The notes under the pieces: generated by a model
Told to the model about the DNA's origin: nothing
Database searches by the model: none
Seen by the model: the letters and a program-made list of their open reading frames with translations, nothing else
Shown: positions 9,104 through 18,113 of the stretch, one piece after another
Layout: every line of letters begins with the position of its first letter
How positions within the stretch are numbered: position 1 is the stretch's first letter
Made by a program: the position numbers and the translations under genes
NCBI GenBank assembly: GCA_040119125.1
Contig: JBEDTR010000016.1
Coordinates: 310,001 to 374,000 of the forward strand
Source: Pacificitalea sp040119125
Lineage (GTDB): Bacteria; Pseudomonadota; Alphaproteobacteria; Rhodobacterales; Rhodobacteraceae
DNA length: 64,000 nucleotides
Direction of reading: 5' to 3'

Positions 9104-9124
9104 TTATCAACAATGCTGTCCACA
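9104..9124 (+). promoter_or_regulatory. Two further DnaA-box-like motifs in the DUF6477/DUF6456 divergent region
   Basis: TTATCAACA (9104-9112) and CTGTCCACA (9116-9124) each resemble the DnaA box with one or two mismatches. They lie in the 250-base divergent promoter region between the DUF6477 and DUF6456 genes, which is AT-richer than its surroundings. Confidence 0.3.
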
Positions 9125-9251
9125 CATCGCGACTTTATCTATTTAGTAACCAATGCTACCCAAGGTTGATGGCCCGTCTTCGCAACTGGCAGTTTGCGCC
9201 AGTGTCGTTCCGCGAAAGGGCCACGTTGGTGCAGGTGTCAGGGGGACAACC

Positions 9252-10379
9252 ATGAACCGGAATGTCGATTTGCCCGGATGGATCCCGGACAGCGCATGGC
9301 ACTATGTGCGCCACACGGAGGCAGGTTTGCCGATCCGCGCAGTGGCCCGTGACACAGGCTGTCATGCGTCCACCATTCTGCGCCAGATCAGACGGTACGA
9401 GCAGCGTCGCGATGACCCGTTGGTCGATGAGGCCCTGTCCCGATTGGGGCAGGTGTCAGGTCGGCCGGATGTGTGTTCCAGCGAAAAGGAGCCCGGCCCT
9501 ATGACCGCGCAATTTAACCCGTCTTCCCTGCTATGCGATGATGCGACCGTCATGCGCGAAGCGCGCCGTATTCTGCGACGTCTGTTGGAAACCGGCGCCT
9601 TTCTTGCCGTGGCCCAAGATATGGAGAAAGCCGCCGTCATGCGGTGCCTTGACGATGGGCGCACCATGCGGACCGCCGTGGTGACGCGACAGGTGGCGCA
9701 GGCGTTCGCCCTGAAGGAATGGATTGCATGCAGCAAACCGGGCCGTGTGGCGAGCTACACGATCACCCCGGTCGGGCGTGCGGCGCTGAAGCGGCTGCTG
9801 GTGCAGGACGGTCGCGAAAAACCCTGCGCTGGTCCGCAGGGGTTCGCGGAGGCCCAGACGCCGTTTGCTCAGCAGCACCGTCAGATGGAACCGCGCGACA
9901 TTGCCGATCCCGACGGTGGCGCACAGCGCAAGCGCGTCCGCTACAATGTCGCAGAAAGCCCGGTCGTCGCGCTGGCGCGGCGCCGCGATAAGGACGGTCA
10001 GCCGTTTCTGAACTCCGATCAGGTGCGTGCAGCCGAGCGGCTCCGCGAGGATTTCGAGCTGGCGCAGATGGGGCCGCGGGTGACGCAAAACTGGGATCGG
10101 TTTCTGACCGCAGGCACGCGGGGTGGTCCGGGGATCGATATGGCCGGGCAGGGCAGTCAGGCGGCGCGAAGCCGGGTGGCGCGGGCGCTGGCCGATCTGG
10201 GGCCGGGCTTGGGCGATGTGGCGCTTCGCTGCTGTTGTTTCCTAGACGGGCTGGAAATGGCGGAGCAGCGGATGGGATGGTCGGCTCGCTCCGGCAAGAT
10301 CGTGCTGCGCATCGCGCTGATGCGGCTGGCCCGTCACTATGAGGAGTCCTACGGCCCCGGAGCCGGCATGATCGGCTAG
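9252..10379 (+). CDS. DUF6456 domain protein with N-terminal helix-turn-helix
   Basis: A 375-residue putative DNA-binding protein. The N-terminus (residues 8-50, AWHYVRHTEAGLPIRAVARD, then HASTILRQIRR) resembles a resolvase-like helix-turn-helix. The C-terminal half (about 250-370, from QNWDRFLT to RIALMRLARHYE) matches the DUF6456 domain. The ATG at 9252 is chosen because AGGGGGA lies just upstream and the helix-turn-helix begins here. Its divergent promoter with DUF6477 contains DnaA-box-like motifs. Role unknown; a regulatory or chromosome-associated function is only a guess. Confidence 0.75.
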   Translation: MNRNVDLPGWIPDSAWHYVRHTEAGLPIRAVARDTGCHASTILRQIRRYEQRRDDPLVDEALSRLGQVSGRPDVCSSEKEPGPMTAQFNPSSLLCDDATVMREARRILRRLLETGAFLAVAQDMEKAAVMRCLDDGRTMRTAVVTRQVAQAFALKEWIACSKPGRVASYTITPVGRAALKRLLVQDGREKPCAGPQGFAEAQTPFAQQHRQMEPRDIADPDGGAQRKRVRYNVAESPVVALARRRDKDGQPFLNSDQVRAAERLREDFELAQMGPRVTQNWDRFLTAGTRGGPGIDMAGQGSQAARSRVARALADLGPGLGDVALRCCCFLDGLEMAEQRMGWSARSGKIVLRIALMRLARHYEESYGPGAGMIG

Positions 10380-10382
10380 CGC

Positions 10383-11477
10383 CTAGCTGCCCATATGCAG
10401 CGGAAAGGTGATCCGGGTCGTGAGCCCCGGATTGCCGTCGAGCATCTCGGCAGTGCCGCCAATCTGCGACGCGGATGCATCGATGATCCTCAGCCCAAGC
10501 GAATTATGCCCGTCGCTATCTGTTTTCAGCCCGGCGCCATTGTCCGCGCAGATCAGCTGCGCGATGCCGTCTTCGCCCAGTTCGGTCGTCACCCGGATTT
10601 CGCCGGGCTGCCCGTCGGGGAAGGCGTGTTTGAATGAATTCGTGGTAAATTCATTGACGATCACGGCCAGAGCGGAGGCTTGGCGCGAGGTGACCTTCAA
10701 CGCTTCGGGTTCGATGTGCAGTTCGATATTGGGCGGACGTGCGCCATCGATCAGCTGGCCCACATTGTTCAGGTAGGTCCGCAGATTGATCCGTCCGCCG
10801 GCCCCGGTGCGATACATTTCTTCGTGGAGCGCGGCGACGGTGCCAATACGGCGCTCGACCACGGCGAGAAGGGCCTTGGCCTCCTCGCCCTCCGCGGCGC
10901 GGGCCTGAAGCCGGGTCAGCGCGGCGACGGTCTGGAGCGAATTCTTGACCCGGTGATCGACCTCTTGGCGCAGGGTCTCGGCCTCGGTGACGCTGCGGCG
11001 CAGCTCCAGCGTGCGGGTCACCTGATTGGCCAGCGCACGCAGGGCTTTGCGCTGCGTTTCCGTCAGTTTCCGGGGTTTGTGATCAAGCACACAGAACGAG
11101 CCCAGCGGCAGGCCATCATCGCTGCGCATCACCGCGCCCGCGTAGAAGCGGAACTGCGGTCCGGCACAGACAAGCGGGTTTTCGACAGTGCGTGGATCGA
11201 CTGAGGTATCCTCGATCTCAAGGAAATCCTCTTGCAGGATCGTATGCGCGCAGATCGATTTATCGAGCGTCGTTTCCCGCACGCCAAGACCGGTTTCAGC
11301 CTTGAACCACTGCCGATCGGCGTCGACAAAGCTGACCAGAGCCACCGGCGTCTCGCAGATCGCCGCGGCCAGGAGAACCAGTTCGTCGAACTCTTCCTCA
11401 CGCTCGGTATCGAGCACGTTCATCTCAGTGAGCGAGGCGAGCCGGTGCGTCTGTTTTGGGTGCGGCGGGGCGAACAT
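10383..11477 (-). CDS. GAF-domain sensor histidine kinase, HisKA_2/HWE type
   Basis: A 364-residue soluble kinase. A GAF domain spans about residues 25-165 (VALVSFVDADRQWFKAETGL, FYAGAVMRSDDGLPLGSFCV). It is followed by a HisKA_2 dimerisation domain with the phospho-histidine in EVDHRVKNSLQTV and a HATPase domain (NEFTTNSFKHAFPDG, DNGAGL, LGLRIIDA). There is no transmembrane segment, so it senses a cytoplasmic signal. Kinases of this class in alphaproteobacteria act in light/redox sensing or the general stress response. It ends 3 bases from the convergent DUF6456 gene. Confidence 0.9.
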   Translation of the reverse strand: MFAPPHPKQTHRLASLTEMNVLDTEREEEFDELVLLAAAICETPVALVSFVDADRQWFKAETGLGVRETTLDKSICAHTILQEDFLEIEDTSVDPRTVENPLVCAGPQFRFYAGAVMRSDDGLPLGSFCVLDHKPRKLTETQRKALRALANQVTRTLELRRSVTEAETLRQEVDHRVKNSLQTVAALTRLQARAAEGEEAKALLAVVERRIGTVAALHEEMYRTGAGGRINLRTYLNNVGQLIDGARPPNIELHIEPEALKVTSRQASALAVIVNEFTTNSFKHAFPDGQPGEIRVTTELGEDGIAQLICADNGAGLKTDSDGHNSLGLRIIDASASQIGGTAEMLDGNPGLTTRITFPLHMGS

Positions 11478-11658
11478 AGATGCGGCGTATCGTTTCTGTA
11501 TGAAAAATTACGGCCCGGTAGAGATAGATGGGATACCTCTCTGACGCAATTCACAATTTTCCTTGTAAACCCGGCCCGGCAGGCGACCGGCCCGCGCATG
11601 GCGGCGGCCCGGCCCGGCATGCTGCACGTTTTGCAGTAACCGTTTATAAACAAACAAA

Positions 11659-11686
11659 AAGGGCGCCCAGAATTGCGGGCGCCCTT
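11659..11686 (-). terminator. Rho-independent terminator downstream of katA
   Basis: A perfect stem of GGGCGCCC (11661-11668 and 11677-11684) with an 8-base loop, extended by flanking A/T pairs. Read on the minus strand it is followed by a T-rich run (TTTTTGTTTGTTT), as expected for the end of the katA transcript. Confidence 0.85.
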
Positions 11687-11732
11687 CATTGTCTTACCGG
11701 CGCGGATCAGCCAACGCGATCCGCAGAGCCGA

Positions 11733-13238
11733 TCAGTCGTGGCTGTCGATTGGCGTGTCGTCGCTTACCGGGATGGCATTGACGTCTGTATCGCCGGATT
11801 CATCCGCCGCGCGCACACCGGCGGCATAATCGGGATGAACCTTTTCCAGCACCGCCAGCCAGCGCTCCTTCACCGGCTGCGAACAGGGGCCGAATGCGGC
11901 GGCCATGTTTTTGTGCAGGCGGTCTCGCTGCGCGGCGTCCATCACTTCGGCATATAGCTTGCGCGGCTGAACGTAATCGGCGTCGGTCTCGACCTGCTCA
12001 TAGCGGTCCATATCGCCCGAGATCTTCAGCGGCGGCTCGGCCACGCTGGGATCAGCTACGGGGCCGCCATATTGGTTAGGCTCGTAATAGGCGTCCGGGT
12101 TGCCGAAATCATTGGTGAAGAACCGCATCGAGCCGTCCTTATGGTAATGATTGAGCTTCGCGGCTTTGGGCGCATTGGCGGGCAGGGCTTCGTAATGGGT
12201 GCCCAGCCGGTAGCGATGCGCGTCGGCATAGGAGAACACCCGTGCCTGCAGCATCTTATCGGGGCTGAAGCCGATACCAGGCACTTTGTTCGACGGCGAG
12301 AAGGCCGCGTTTTCAACCATTTGGAAGTAGTTCTCGGGGTTCTTGTTGAACTCCAGCATGCCCACCGGGATCAGCGGAAACTGATCATGCGGCCAGACCT
12401 TCGTCAGATCAAAAGGGTTGAAATCGACATCATTGGCCTGTTCTTCCGGCATGACCTGAATGTTCAATTCCCACTTCGGGAATTTGCCTTCGTCGATCGC
12501 GTTATAGAGGTCTTCTTGGTAGCTTTCACGGGTGGAGCCGATCAGCTTCTCGGCTTCGCCGTTGGAGTAGTTCTTGATCTCCTGCTGGCACCGGAAGTGG
12601 AACTTGACCCAGTGACGCTCGCCCTGTGCATTCCACATGGAGAAGGTGTGCGAGCCGTAGCCGTGCATATGCATCGGGTTCACGGGAATACCGCGATCCG
12701 ACATCAGGATCGTCACCTGATGCACGGATTCAGGCTGCGCCGCCCAGAAATCGAACATGGCCTCGGGGGAGCGGAGGTTGGTTTTGGGGTGGCGCTTCTG
12801 AGTGCGGATGAAGTCGGGGAATTTGAACGCGTCGCGGACAAAGAAGATGGGTGTGTTATTGCCCACAACGTCCCAATTGCCGTCTTCGGTATAGAATTTG
12901 AGGGAGAAGCCGCGCACGTCACGCTCGGCATCGGCGGCGCCGAGTTCGCCCGCGACGGTGGACCAACGCGAAAGGATGTCACAGGTGTTGCCGACCTGAG
13001 AGAAGATCTTGGCACAGGTGTATTTGGTAATGTCATGGGTCACGGTGAACGTGCCCTCCGCGCCCCAGCCCTTGGCGTGGACCACACGCTCGGGGATACG
13101 CTCGCGGTTCTGATGCGCCAGCTTTTCGATCAGCTGGTAATCCTCCAGCATCACCGGGCCGCGCGGGCCTGCGGTGGCGGAGGTGTTGTTCGACGGCACC
13201 GGCGCGCCGGCCGATGTCGTGAGGCGATCTTTCGTCAT
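11733..13238 (-). CDS. katA: Monofunctional heme catalase
   Basis: Breaks hydrogen peroxide down to water and oxygen in the cytoplasm. The 501-residue length fits small-subunit catalases. The distal histidine is His54 in RVVHAKGWGAEGTF, the distal asparagine lies in GNNTPIFFVRD, and the proximal heme-ligand tyrosine lies in RVFSYADAHRYRLG near residue 340. The ATG at 13236-13238 follows GAGGGAGA. The gene is divergent from oxyR, so it is probably induced by peroxide through OxyR. A strong terminator follows. Confidence 0.97.
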   Translation of the reverse strand: MTKDRLTTSAGAPVPSNNTSATAGPRGPVMLEDYQLIEKLAHQNRERIPERVVHAKGWGAEGTFTVTHDITKYTCAKIFSQVGNTCDILSRWSTVAGELGAADAERDVRGFSLKFYTEDGNWDVVGNNTPIFFVRDAFKFPDFIRTQKRHPKTNLRSPEAMFDFWAAQPESVHQVTILMSDRGIPVNPMHMHGYGSHTFSMWNAQGERHWVKFHFRCQQEIKNYSNGEAEKLIGSTRESYQEDLYNAIDEGKFPKWELNIQVMPEEQANDVDFNPFDLTKVWPHDQFPLIPVGMLEFNKNPENYFQMVENAAFSPSNKVPGIGFSPDKMLQARVFSYADAHRYRLGTHYEALPANAPKAAKLNHYHKDGSMRFFTNDFGNPDAYYEPNQYGGPVADPSVAEPPLKISGDMDRYEQVETDADYVQPRKLYAEVMDAAQRDRLHKNMAAAFGPCSQPVKERWLAVLEKVHPDYAAGVRAADESGDTDVNAIPVSDDTPIDSHD

Positions 13239-13333
13239 GGGTGTCTCCCTCGAGTGCGATTGAGGATGACTATGGCGAAACTTTCTAATAATTAAAAATT
13301 GGAAATACTTCGAACCTCCATAAGGTTTACCTG
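13239..13333. promoter_or_regulatory. katA-oxyR divergent promoter region
   Basis: This 95-base intergenic stretch is AT-rich in its centre (13280-13310), in contrast with the GC-rich coding sequence on both sides. Divergent peroxide-response genes normally share an OxyR operator here. I do not see a convincing copy of the enterobacterial ATAG-type consensus, so the exact site is not assigned. Confidence 0.5.
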
Positions 13334-14278
13334 ATGAGTCTGACATTGCGGCAATTGCGGTATTTCGAGGCGTTGGCGCGCGAGGGCAGTTTTGGCAGAG
13401 CGGCGGTGGCGGTGAACATATCCCAGCCCGCGCTGTCGATGCAGATCCGTGAATTGGAGGACAGATTGGGCGCTCCGCTGATCGAGCGGCTGCCGCGCGA
13501 GGTGCGCCTGACCCGGATCGGACGCGAGGTCCTGCGCCGCGCCAGTCGCGTTCTGGCAGAAATGGCGGAGTTGGAAGCGGTGCCGCGTCGCGCGCATGGG
13601 CTGATGGGGGAGTTGAAGCTGGGGGTGATCCCCACCGTCGCGCCCTATCTGCTGCCGGTGGCGTTGACCCGTCTCAGGGCGCGGGATCTGACGCTGGAGA
13701 TCCGGGTGCGCGAGGCCCAGACCGCGCAATTGCTGGCCGGGTTGGAGGCCGGGGCGCTGGATGCCGCCGTGCTGGCATTGCCGATTGAGACCACCGCGCT
13801 GGAGGCGATCACGCTTTGTGAGGATCGGTTCGTTCTGGCGGGATCTGCGGCGCGGCTGGATCATCTGGGCCCGGCGGCGGAGGAGTTACGCCCGACTGAG
13901 CTGGGCGCCGATCAGCTTCTGCTTCTGGATGAGGGCCATTGTCTGGCCGATCAGGCCATCGCCGCCTGTTCGTTGGACCCGACCCGGCGGCGCGTGGACC
14001 TTGGGGCCTCGTCGCTGGCGACGCTCTGCGGGCTGGTGGCCGAAGGGTTCGGGCTGACCTTGTTGCCGGAAATTGCCGTGCGCTCGGAACTCGCGGGCGC
14101 GCCCGCGCTGCGCCTGCGCCGGTTCAGCGCGCCCGAGCCGCGCCGGACGCTGGTCCTGCTGCGCCGTGCCACAGGCGGCGCGCAGGAGGATTGGTTTGCG
14201 GAACTGGCCACCGTGCTGGAAGCGGCGCTTGGGGATTTGCTTGCGCAAGCGCACCGCATCGCGCCGGTGGCCGGGTAG
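13334..14278 (+). CDS. oxyR: LysR-family hydrogen-peroxide regulator OxyR
   Basis: A 314-residue LysR-type regulator with an N-terminal winged helix-turn-helix (residues 2-62, LRQLRYFEALAREGSFGRAA) and a substrate-like domain. The redox pair is visible as Cys203 in LLDEGHCLADQ and Cys212 in AIAACSLD. The spacing of nine equals Cys199/Cys208 of E. coli OxyR, which form a disulfide on peroxide exposure. The divergent katA neighbour strongly supports the assignment. It presumably activates katA when oxidised. Confidence 0.93.
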   Translation: MSLTLRQLRYFEALAREGSFGRAAVAVNISQPALSMQIRELEDRLGAPLIERLPREVRLTRIGREVLRRASRVLAEMAELEAVPRRAHGLMGELKLGVIPTVAPYLLPVALTRLRARDLTLEIRVREAQTAQLLAGLEAGALDAAVLALPIETTALEAITLCEDRFVLAGSAARLDHLGPAAEELRPTELGADQLLLLDEGHCLADQAIAACSLDPTRRRVDLGASSLATLCGLVAEGFGLTLLPEIAVRSELAGAPALRLRRFSAPEPRRTLVLLRRATGGAQEDWFAELATVLEAALGDLLAQAHRIAPVAG

Positions 14279-14654
14279 GGGCTGTGGCAGGAGTGGCGGG
14301 GGCGTGCCCGTGGCATCGCGCCGCGACGGATAAGCGGCGTGCTGCATGATGGGGTGGTCGTTGCCGCGCGAAAGTCAGCCTTTTGCATTTCGTGGTGAAG
14401 CCTTCGATGTATCCCCTTGTGAGCGCGACGACATGTTGAGCAGAGGCTCCCAAAGAATTTTCGAAATTCTTGCATGCTTGATGCCTGCGCTGCGGGCAAT
14501 GTTGCCGAGCGTCCTTAGAAAATTATCGGCGAGTATCAGCTTTAGAAAGTTACTCAATAGAGGAAATGACTGGCGCAGATAGCGAATTGTGCAGAGAGCT
14601 TTCGGCTACGAAAACGGCAGTCCTAGCAAATTTCGCTCTGCCTTGACCAAATCT
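14279..14654. other. Intergenic gap with falling GC, no confident gene
   Basis: The 376 bases after oxyR shift from GC-rich to AT-richer sequence at about 14380. Two short open frames exist: 78 residues on plus from 14346 and 60 residues on minus ending at 14375. The minus one contains NIARSAGIKHARISKILWE, which faintly resembles a helix-turn-helix of the kind found in recombinases, but it is too short and isolated to call. The stretch may be a gene remnant at the edge of the AT-rich patch. Confidence 0.4.
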
Positions 14655-15260
14655 CTATGGAGTTGTCCTTAAACAGCGAGGTGCATTCGACTCGCTTCCG
14701 CATACAAACGCATCGAACGCTGACTGCACTGCTGGGGTGCTGAAAAAGTAGATTCCTTCAAAAGCAAACAACGCACCCAAGATAAAAATAAATCCTTTTC
14801 GGTAGGTAGACATTCGGCTCAGGACGATGAGGAGCAACATGAAAAGGATCGCTACAGAAATATAAAAAAATGGACCAGATCCAGCGATGATAGCTATCAT
14901 TGCCATTAAAAATCCATCGAAGCATCCAAAGATCACTCGTGTCCAAAAAGCGGTATTTTGTATGAAGCCTCGGTGCGTGCCCCATTCTGATTTGAGAATA
15001 CTATACGACCAGACGGGACCGAGAGACACACCGATGATGGCTGCGTTGATGAACTCTGGTGGAATTTCCGGCATCCCCAACAAAGCTGCGATGGCGGCTC
15101 CCACATGAGCCGCGATGGCGTTCCAGCGCATAAGAATTTGATGCACTAATGCCACCAAATCCAGGACTGCAAATGGTAGATATTGCGACAGCAATGTGAG
15201 AAAGGCCATGGCACATGCCGCACCGCGAATAAACTGCGATGTCTTAATCAGCTGCCACAT
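14655..15260 (-). CDS. Unknown integral membrane protein in an AT-rich patch
   Basis: A 201-residue protein with hydrophobic segments at about residues 12-30, 33-48, 70-90, 110-135, 138-160 and 163-182, so it probably spans the inner membrane several times. The ATG at 15258-15260 follows an excellent Shine-Dalgarno (TTGGAGGA). Codon use is less GC-biased than in neighbouring genes (many AAT, ATT, TTT, AAA), which suggests recent acquisition. I recognise no family. It sits between oxyR and the tkt terminator with no functional partner. Confidence 0.65.
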   Translation of the reverse strand: MWQLIKTSQFIRGAACAMAFLTLLSQYLPFAVLDLVALVHQILMRWNAIAAHVGAAIAALLGMPEIPPEFINAAIIGVSLGPVWSYSILKSEWGTHRGFIQNTAFWTRVIFGCFDGFLMAMIAIIAGSGPFFYISVAILFMLLLIVLSRMSTYRKGFIFILGALFAFEGIYFFSTPAVQSAFDAFVCGSESNAPRCLRTTP

Positions 15261-15407
15261 GCGTCCTCCAATGTTTCTTCTCTGCTCGATACCACGGAAC
15301 ATGCAAAGGCGCACATCGCCGCGTTACGAAGGACGTGCGTCGGCTACGGGCTCGGAACGGACATTGCGCTCAGAGCCTCGGTATCGTTCACCTTTACCAC
15401 AAAATGA

Positions 15408-15433
15408 AAAAGCGGACCCGAGGGCCCGCTTTT
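15408..15433 (-). terminator. Rho-independent terminator downstream of tkt
   Basis: AAAAGCGGACCC (15408-15419) pairs with GGGCCCGCTTTT (15422-15433) with one mismatch. The stem is GC-rich with A/T flanks on both sides and lies about 30 bases beyond the tkt stop. Confidence 0.75.
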
Positions 15434-15460
15434 CCGTATCTTTACGAGAATACCCGGTGC

Positions 15461-17479
15461 TCAGAGCAGCGCTTCGGCGGCTTCGGTCACTTTGGCGGCG
15501 GTGATGCCGAAATGCTCATAAAGCACATCCGCCGGAGCCGACGCGCCGAAGCTGTCCATGCCGACGAAGGCCGCTTTCTGCTCGCGCCCGCGCTCACCCA
15601 GCAGGAACGCATCCCACGGCTGACGCACGGCGGCTTCGACGGCGACACGGACCGGACCGGCAGGCAGGACGCGGCGGCGATAGGCTTCGTCCTGCTGGCG
15701 GAACAGCTCCATGCAGGGGACGGAGACGACACGGGTGCCGATGCCTTTTTCCTGAAGCGCCGCACGGGCTTGCATCGCGATCTCAACCTCGGAGCCCGAC
15801 GCCATCAGGATCACCTGACGCTTGCCCTCGGCCTCGGCCAGAACATAGGCGCCCTGCGCGGTGAGGTTCTTTTGCTTGAACTCGGTGCGCACGGTGGGCA
15901 GGCCCTGACGGCTCAGCGCCAGAACGGAAGGCCGATCCTTGGCGGTCAGTGCGATTTCCCATGCTTCGGCGGTTTCCGTCACATCGGCGGGGCGGAACAC
16001 CAGCGTGTTGGGCGTGGCGCGCAGCATGGCGAGATGCTCGACCGGCTGGTGGGTCGGGCCATCTTCGCCCAGACCGATGCTGTCATGGGTCATGACATAG
16101 CCGACCCCGATCCCCATCAGCGCCGACAGACGCATCGCGGGACGGGCGTAATCGGTGAAGCACATGAACGTGCCGCCATAGGGGTAGGTGCCCCCATGCA
16201 GCGCGATGCCGTTCATCGCGGCGGCCATGCCGTGTTCGCGGATGCCGTAATGGATGTAACGGCCTTTACGATCCTGCGGGGTAAAGATGCCCATATCGGC
16301 GGTCTTGGTGTTGTTGGAACCGGTCAGATCGGCCGAGCCGCCGATGGTTTCGGTCATCACCGGATTGACCACTTCCAACACCATTTCCGACGCTTTGCGC
16401 GTCGCGACCTTGGGCTGGGTTTCGGCGACCTGCTTTTTCAGCGCGCGGATGGTGGCCGACAGCTTTTTGGGCGCGTCACCGGCGATGATGCGGGCAAATT
16501 CGGCCTGCTTGCGGTCCGACAGCTCAGCCACGCGGGCTTCCCATGCTTCGCGCTCCGCGGCGCCACGGGTGCCGATGGCTTCCCATTGCTGCTTGATCTC
16601 GGTGGGGATATCAAAGGCGCCGCCGGTCCAGCGATAGGCGGATTTCGTATCGGTGATCAGCTGCGCATCGGTCAGCGCGCCATGGCCCTTGGACGTATCC
16701 TGAGCCGAGGAGCCAAGCGCGATATGGGTTTTGCAGGCGATCATCGAGGGGCGCTTGCTGGTCTTGGCGCGGGTCAGCGCGTCGTCGATCGCTTCCGGGT
16801 CGTGGCCGTCGATTTCGATCACGTTCCAGCCCGATGCCTTGAAGCGCTGCTTTTGCTCGGTGCTGTCGGAAATCTCGACCTTGCCATCGATGGTGATGCC
16901 ATTGTCATCCCACAGCACGATCAGGCGGCCCAGCTTCATATGGCCGGCCATGGCGATGGCTTCTTGGCTGACGCCTTCCATCAGGCAGCCGTCGCCGGCG
17001 ATCACATAGGTGTGGTGATCGACAACCTTGCGGCCCCAACGCGCGCGCAGGGATTCCTCGGCGATGGCAAAGCCCACGGAGGTGGCGATGCCCTGACCCA
17101 GCGGGCCGGTCGTGACCTCGATCCCCTTGGCATGGCCATATTCGGGATGGCCCGCAGTGATCGCGCCAAGCTGGCGGAAATTCTTGATCTGCTCCAGCGT
17201 CATGTCCTCATAGCCGGTCAGATGCAGCAGCGAATAAAGCAACATCGAGCCGTGGCCCGCCGAGAGGATAAACCGGTCGCGGTCGAACCAATCGGGCGAC
17301 TTGGCGTCAAACTTCAGGTGCTTTTCAAACAGGACGGTGGCGACATCGGCCATACCCATCGGCATGCCGGAATGGCCGGAATTGGCGGCGGCCACGGCAT
17401 CGAGGGTCAGCGTGCGGATCGCGGCCGCCCGCGACCAATGATCGGCATGGATGTCGTTGTAGGCGACGATGTCTTTCAC
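15461..17479 (-). CDS. tkt: Transketolase
   Basis: A thiamine-diphosphate enzyme that moves two-carbon ketol units in the pentose phosphate and Calvin-type pathways. The 672-residue length is standard. The thiamine diphosphate motif lies in IAGDGCLMEGVSQEA, substrate-binding histidines in NSGHSGMPMG and SAGHGSMLLYS, and the pyrimidine domain in GIREHGMAAAMNGIALHGG. The start is assigned to GTG at 17477-17479, which gives a start at KDIVAYNDIHADHWSRAAA and has AAGGACG upstream. The frame is open further upstream but without homology. A terminator follows the stop. Confidence 0.96.
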   Translation of the reverse strand: MKDIVAYNDIHADHWSRAAAIRTLTLDAVAAANSGHSGMPMGMADVATVLFEKHLKFDAKSPDWFDRDRFILSAGHGSMLLYSLLHLTGYEDMTLEQIKNFRQLGAITAGHPEYGHAKGIEVTTGPLGQGIATSVGFAIAEESLRARWGRKVVDHHTYVIAGDGCLMEGVSQEAIAMAGHMKLGRLIVLWDDNGITIDGKVEISDSTEQKQRFKASGWNVIEIDGHDPEAIDDALTRAKTSKRPSMIACKTHIALGSSAQDTSKGHGALTDAQLITDTKSAYRWTGGAFDIPTEIKQQWEAIGTRGAAEREAWEARVAELSDRKQAEFARIIAGDAPKKLSATIRALKKQVAETQPKVATRKASEMVLEVVNPVMTETIGGSADLTGSNNTKTADMGIFTPQDRKGRYIHYGIREHGMAAAMNGIALHGGTYPYGGTFMCFTDYARPAMRLSALMGIGVGYVMTHDSIGLGEDGPTHQPVEHLAMLRATPNTLVFRPADVTETAEAWEIALTAKDRPSVLALSRQGLPTVRTEFKQKNLTAQGAYVLAEAEGKRQVILMASGSEVEIAMQARAALQEKGIGTRVVSVPCMELFRQQDEAYRRRVLPAGPVRVAVEAAVRQPWDAFLLGERGREQKAAFVGMDSFGASAPADVLYEHFGITAAKVTEAAEALL

Positions 17480-17753
17480 AGGGAGCGTCCTTTTGCGGGG
17501 CTTGAGTTGATCGCGTGATAGCAGCGGCACCGCGAAGTTCAAGCCGTAGCCCGCCCGCGAGGCGCCACGATGGCGGAAAACCGTGGCCCCGCGCAGCCTT
17601 CGGCAAAGGGGGGCGCATTCCCCGAGCCCATTGGCTAAACTCGACAAGATCGGCGCGCTGTCCGATTCGGCCTTGCGGTTGCGGCCCGGGTTGGAAAAGA
17701 CGGGCAGCAGAGATACCCGGACCAATCCGGGAAAAAGAGCAGGAAAGGCTTCG

Positions 17754-18113
17754 ATGACGGAATTTTCCGATTTCGAAAATCGCATCACCGCGGCGATGGA
17801 CCGGATTACCCATGCGGTTGCCGGGTTCAGCGTGGAAACAGGCCCGTCGGAGGAGCAGCTGGAAATGCTGCGCGCCGCCGAGGAGGAAATCCACACGCTG
17901 CGGCAGGCGCTGGAAACCGAACACACCGCCAACGCGCAGCTGCGCGAGCGGATCGCCGCGCTGAAGGCGCTGAAAGACAAGCAACATGCCCGCATCGCCC
18001 AGCTGGAGGCAGAAGAAAACCGCCTGCGCGCCACGCAGGCCGCTGACCGCGCCGAACTGGATGAGCTGATCGCTGCGCTGGGGCCGTTGATCGAGGAGCA
18101 GTCGCATGCCTGA
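17754..18113 (+). CDS. Coiled-coil protein upstream of zapA
   Basis: A 119-residue protein that is almost entirely predicted helix, with heptad-like repeats from about residue 35 to 105 (EEIHTLRQALETEHTANAQL, then RERIAALKALKDKQHARIAQ). Its stop overlaps the zapA start by eight bases, so the two are co-translated. The position suggests a role with ZapA at the division site, but no function is established here. It may be a structural partner of the ZapA/FtsZ system. Confidence 0.75.
   Translation: MTEFSDFENRITAAMDRITHAVAGFSVETGPSEEQLEMLRAAEEEIHTLRQALETEHTANAQLRERIAALKALKDKQHARIAQLEAEENRLRATQAADRAELDELIAALGPLIEEQSHA

Noticed and set aside
15335..17518. A 727-residue open frame on the plus strand antisense to tkt
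   Set aside because: It mirrors a well-supported transketolase gene; long antisense frames are common in GC-rich coding DNA, and the translation has no recognisable domain.
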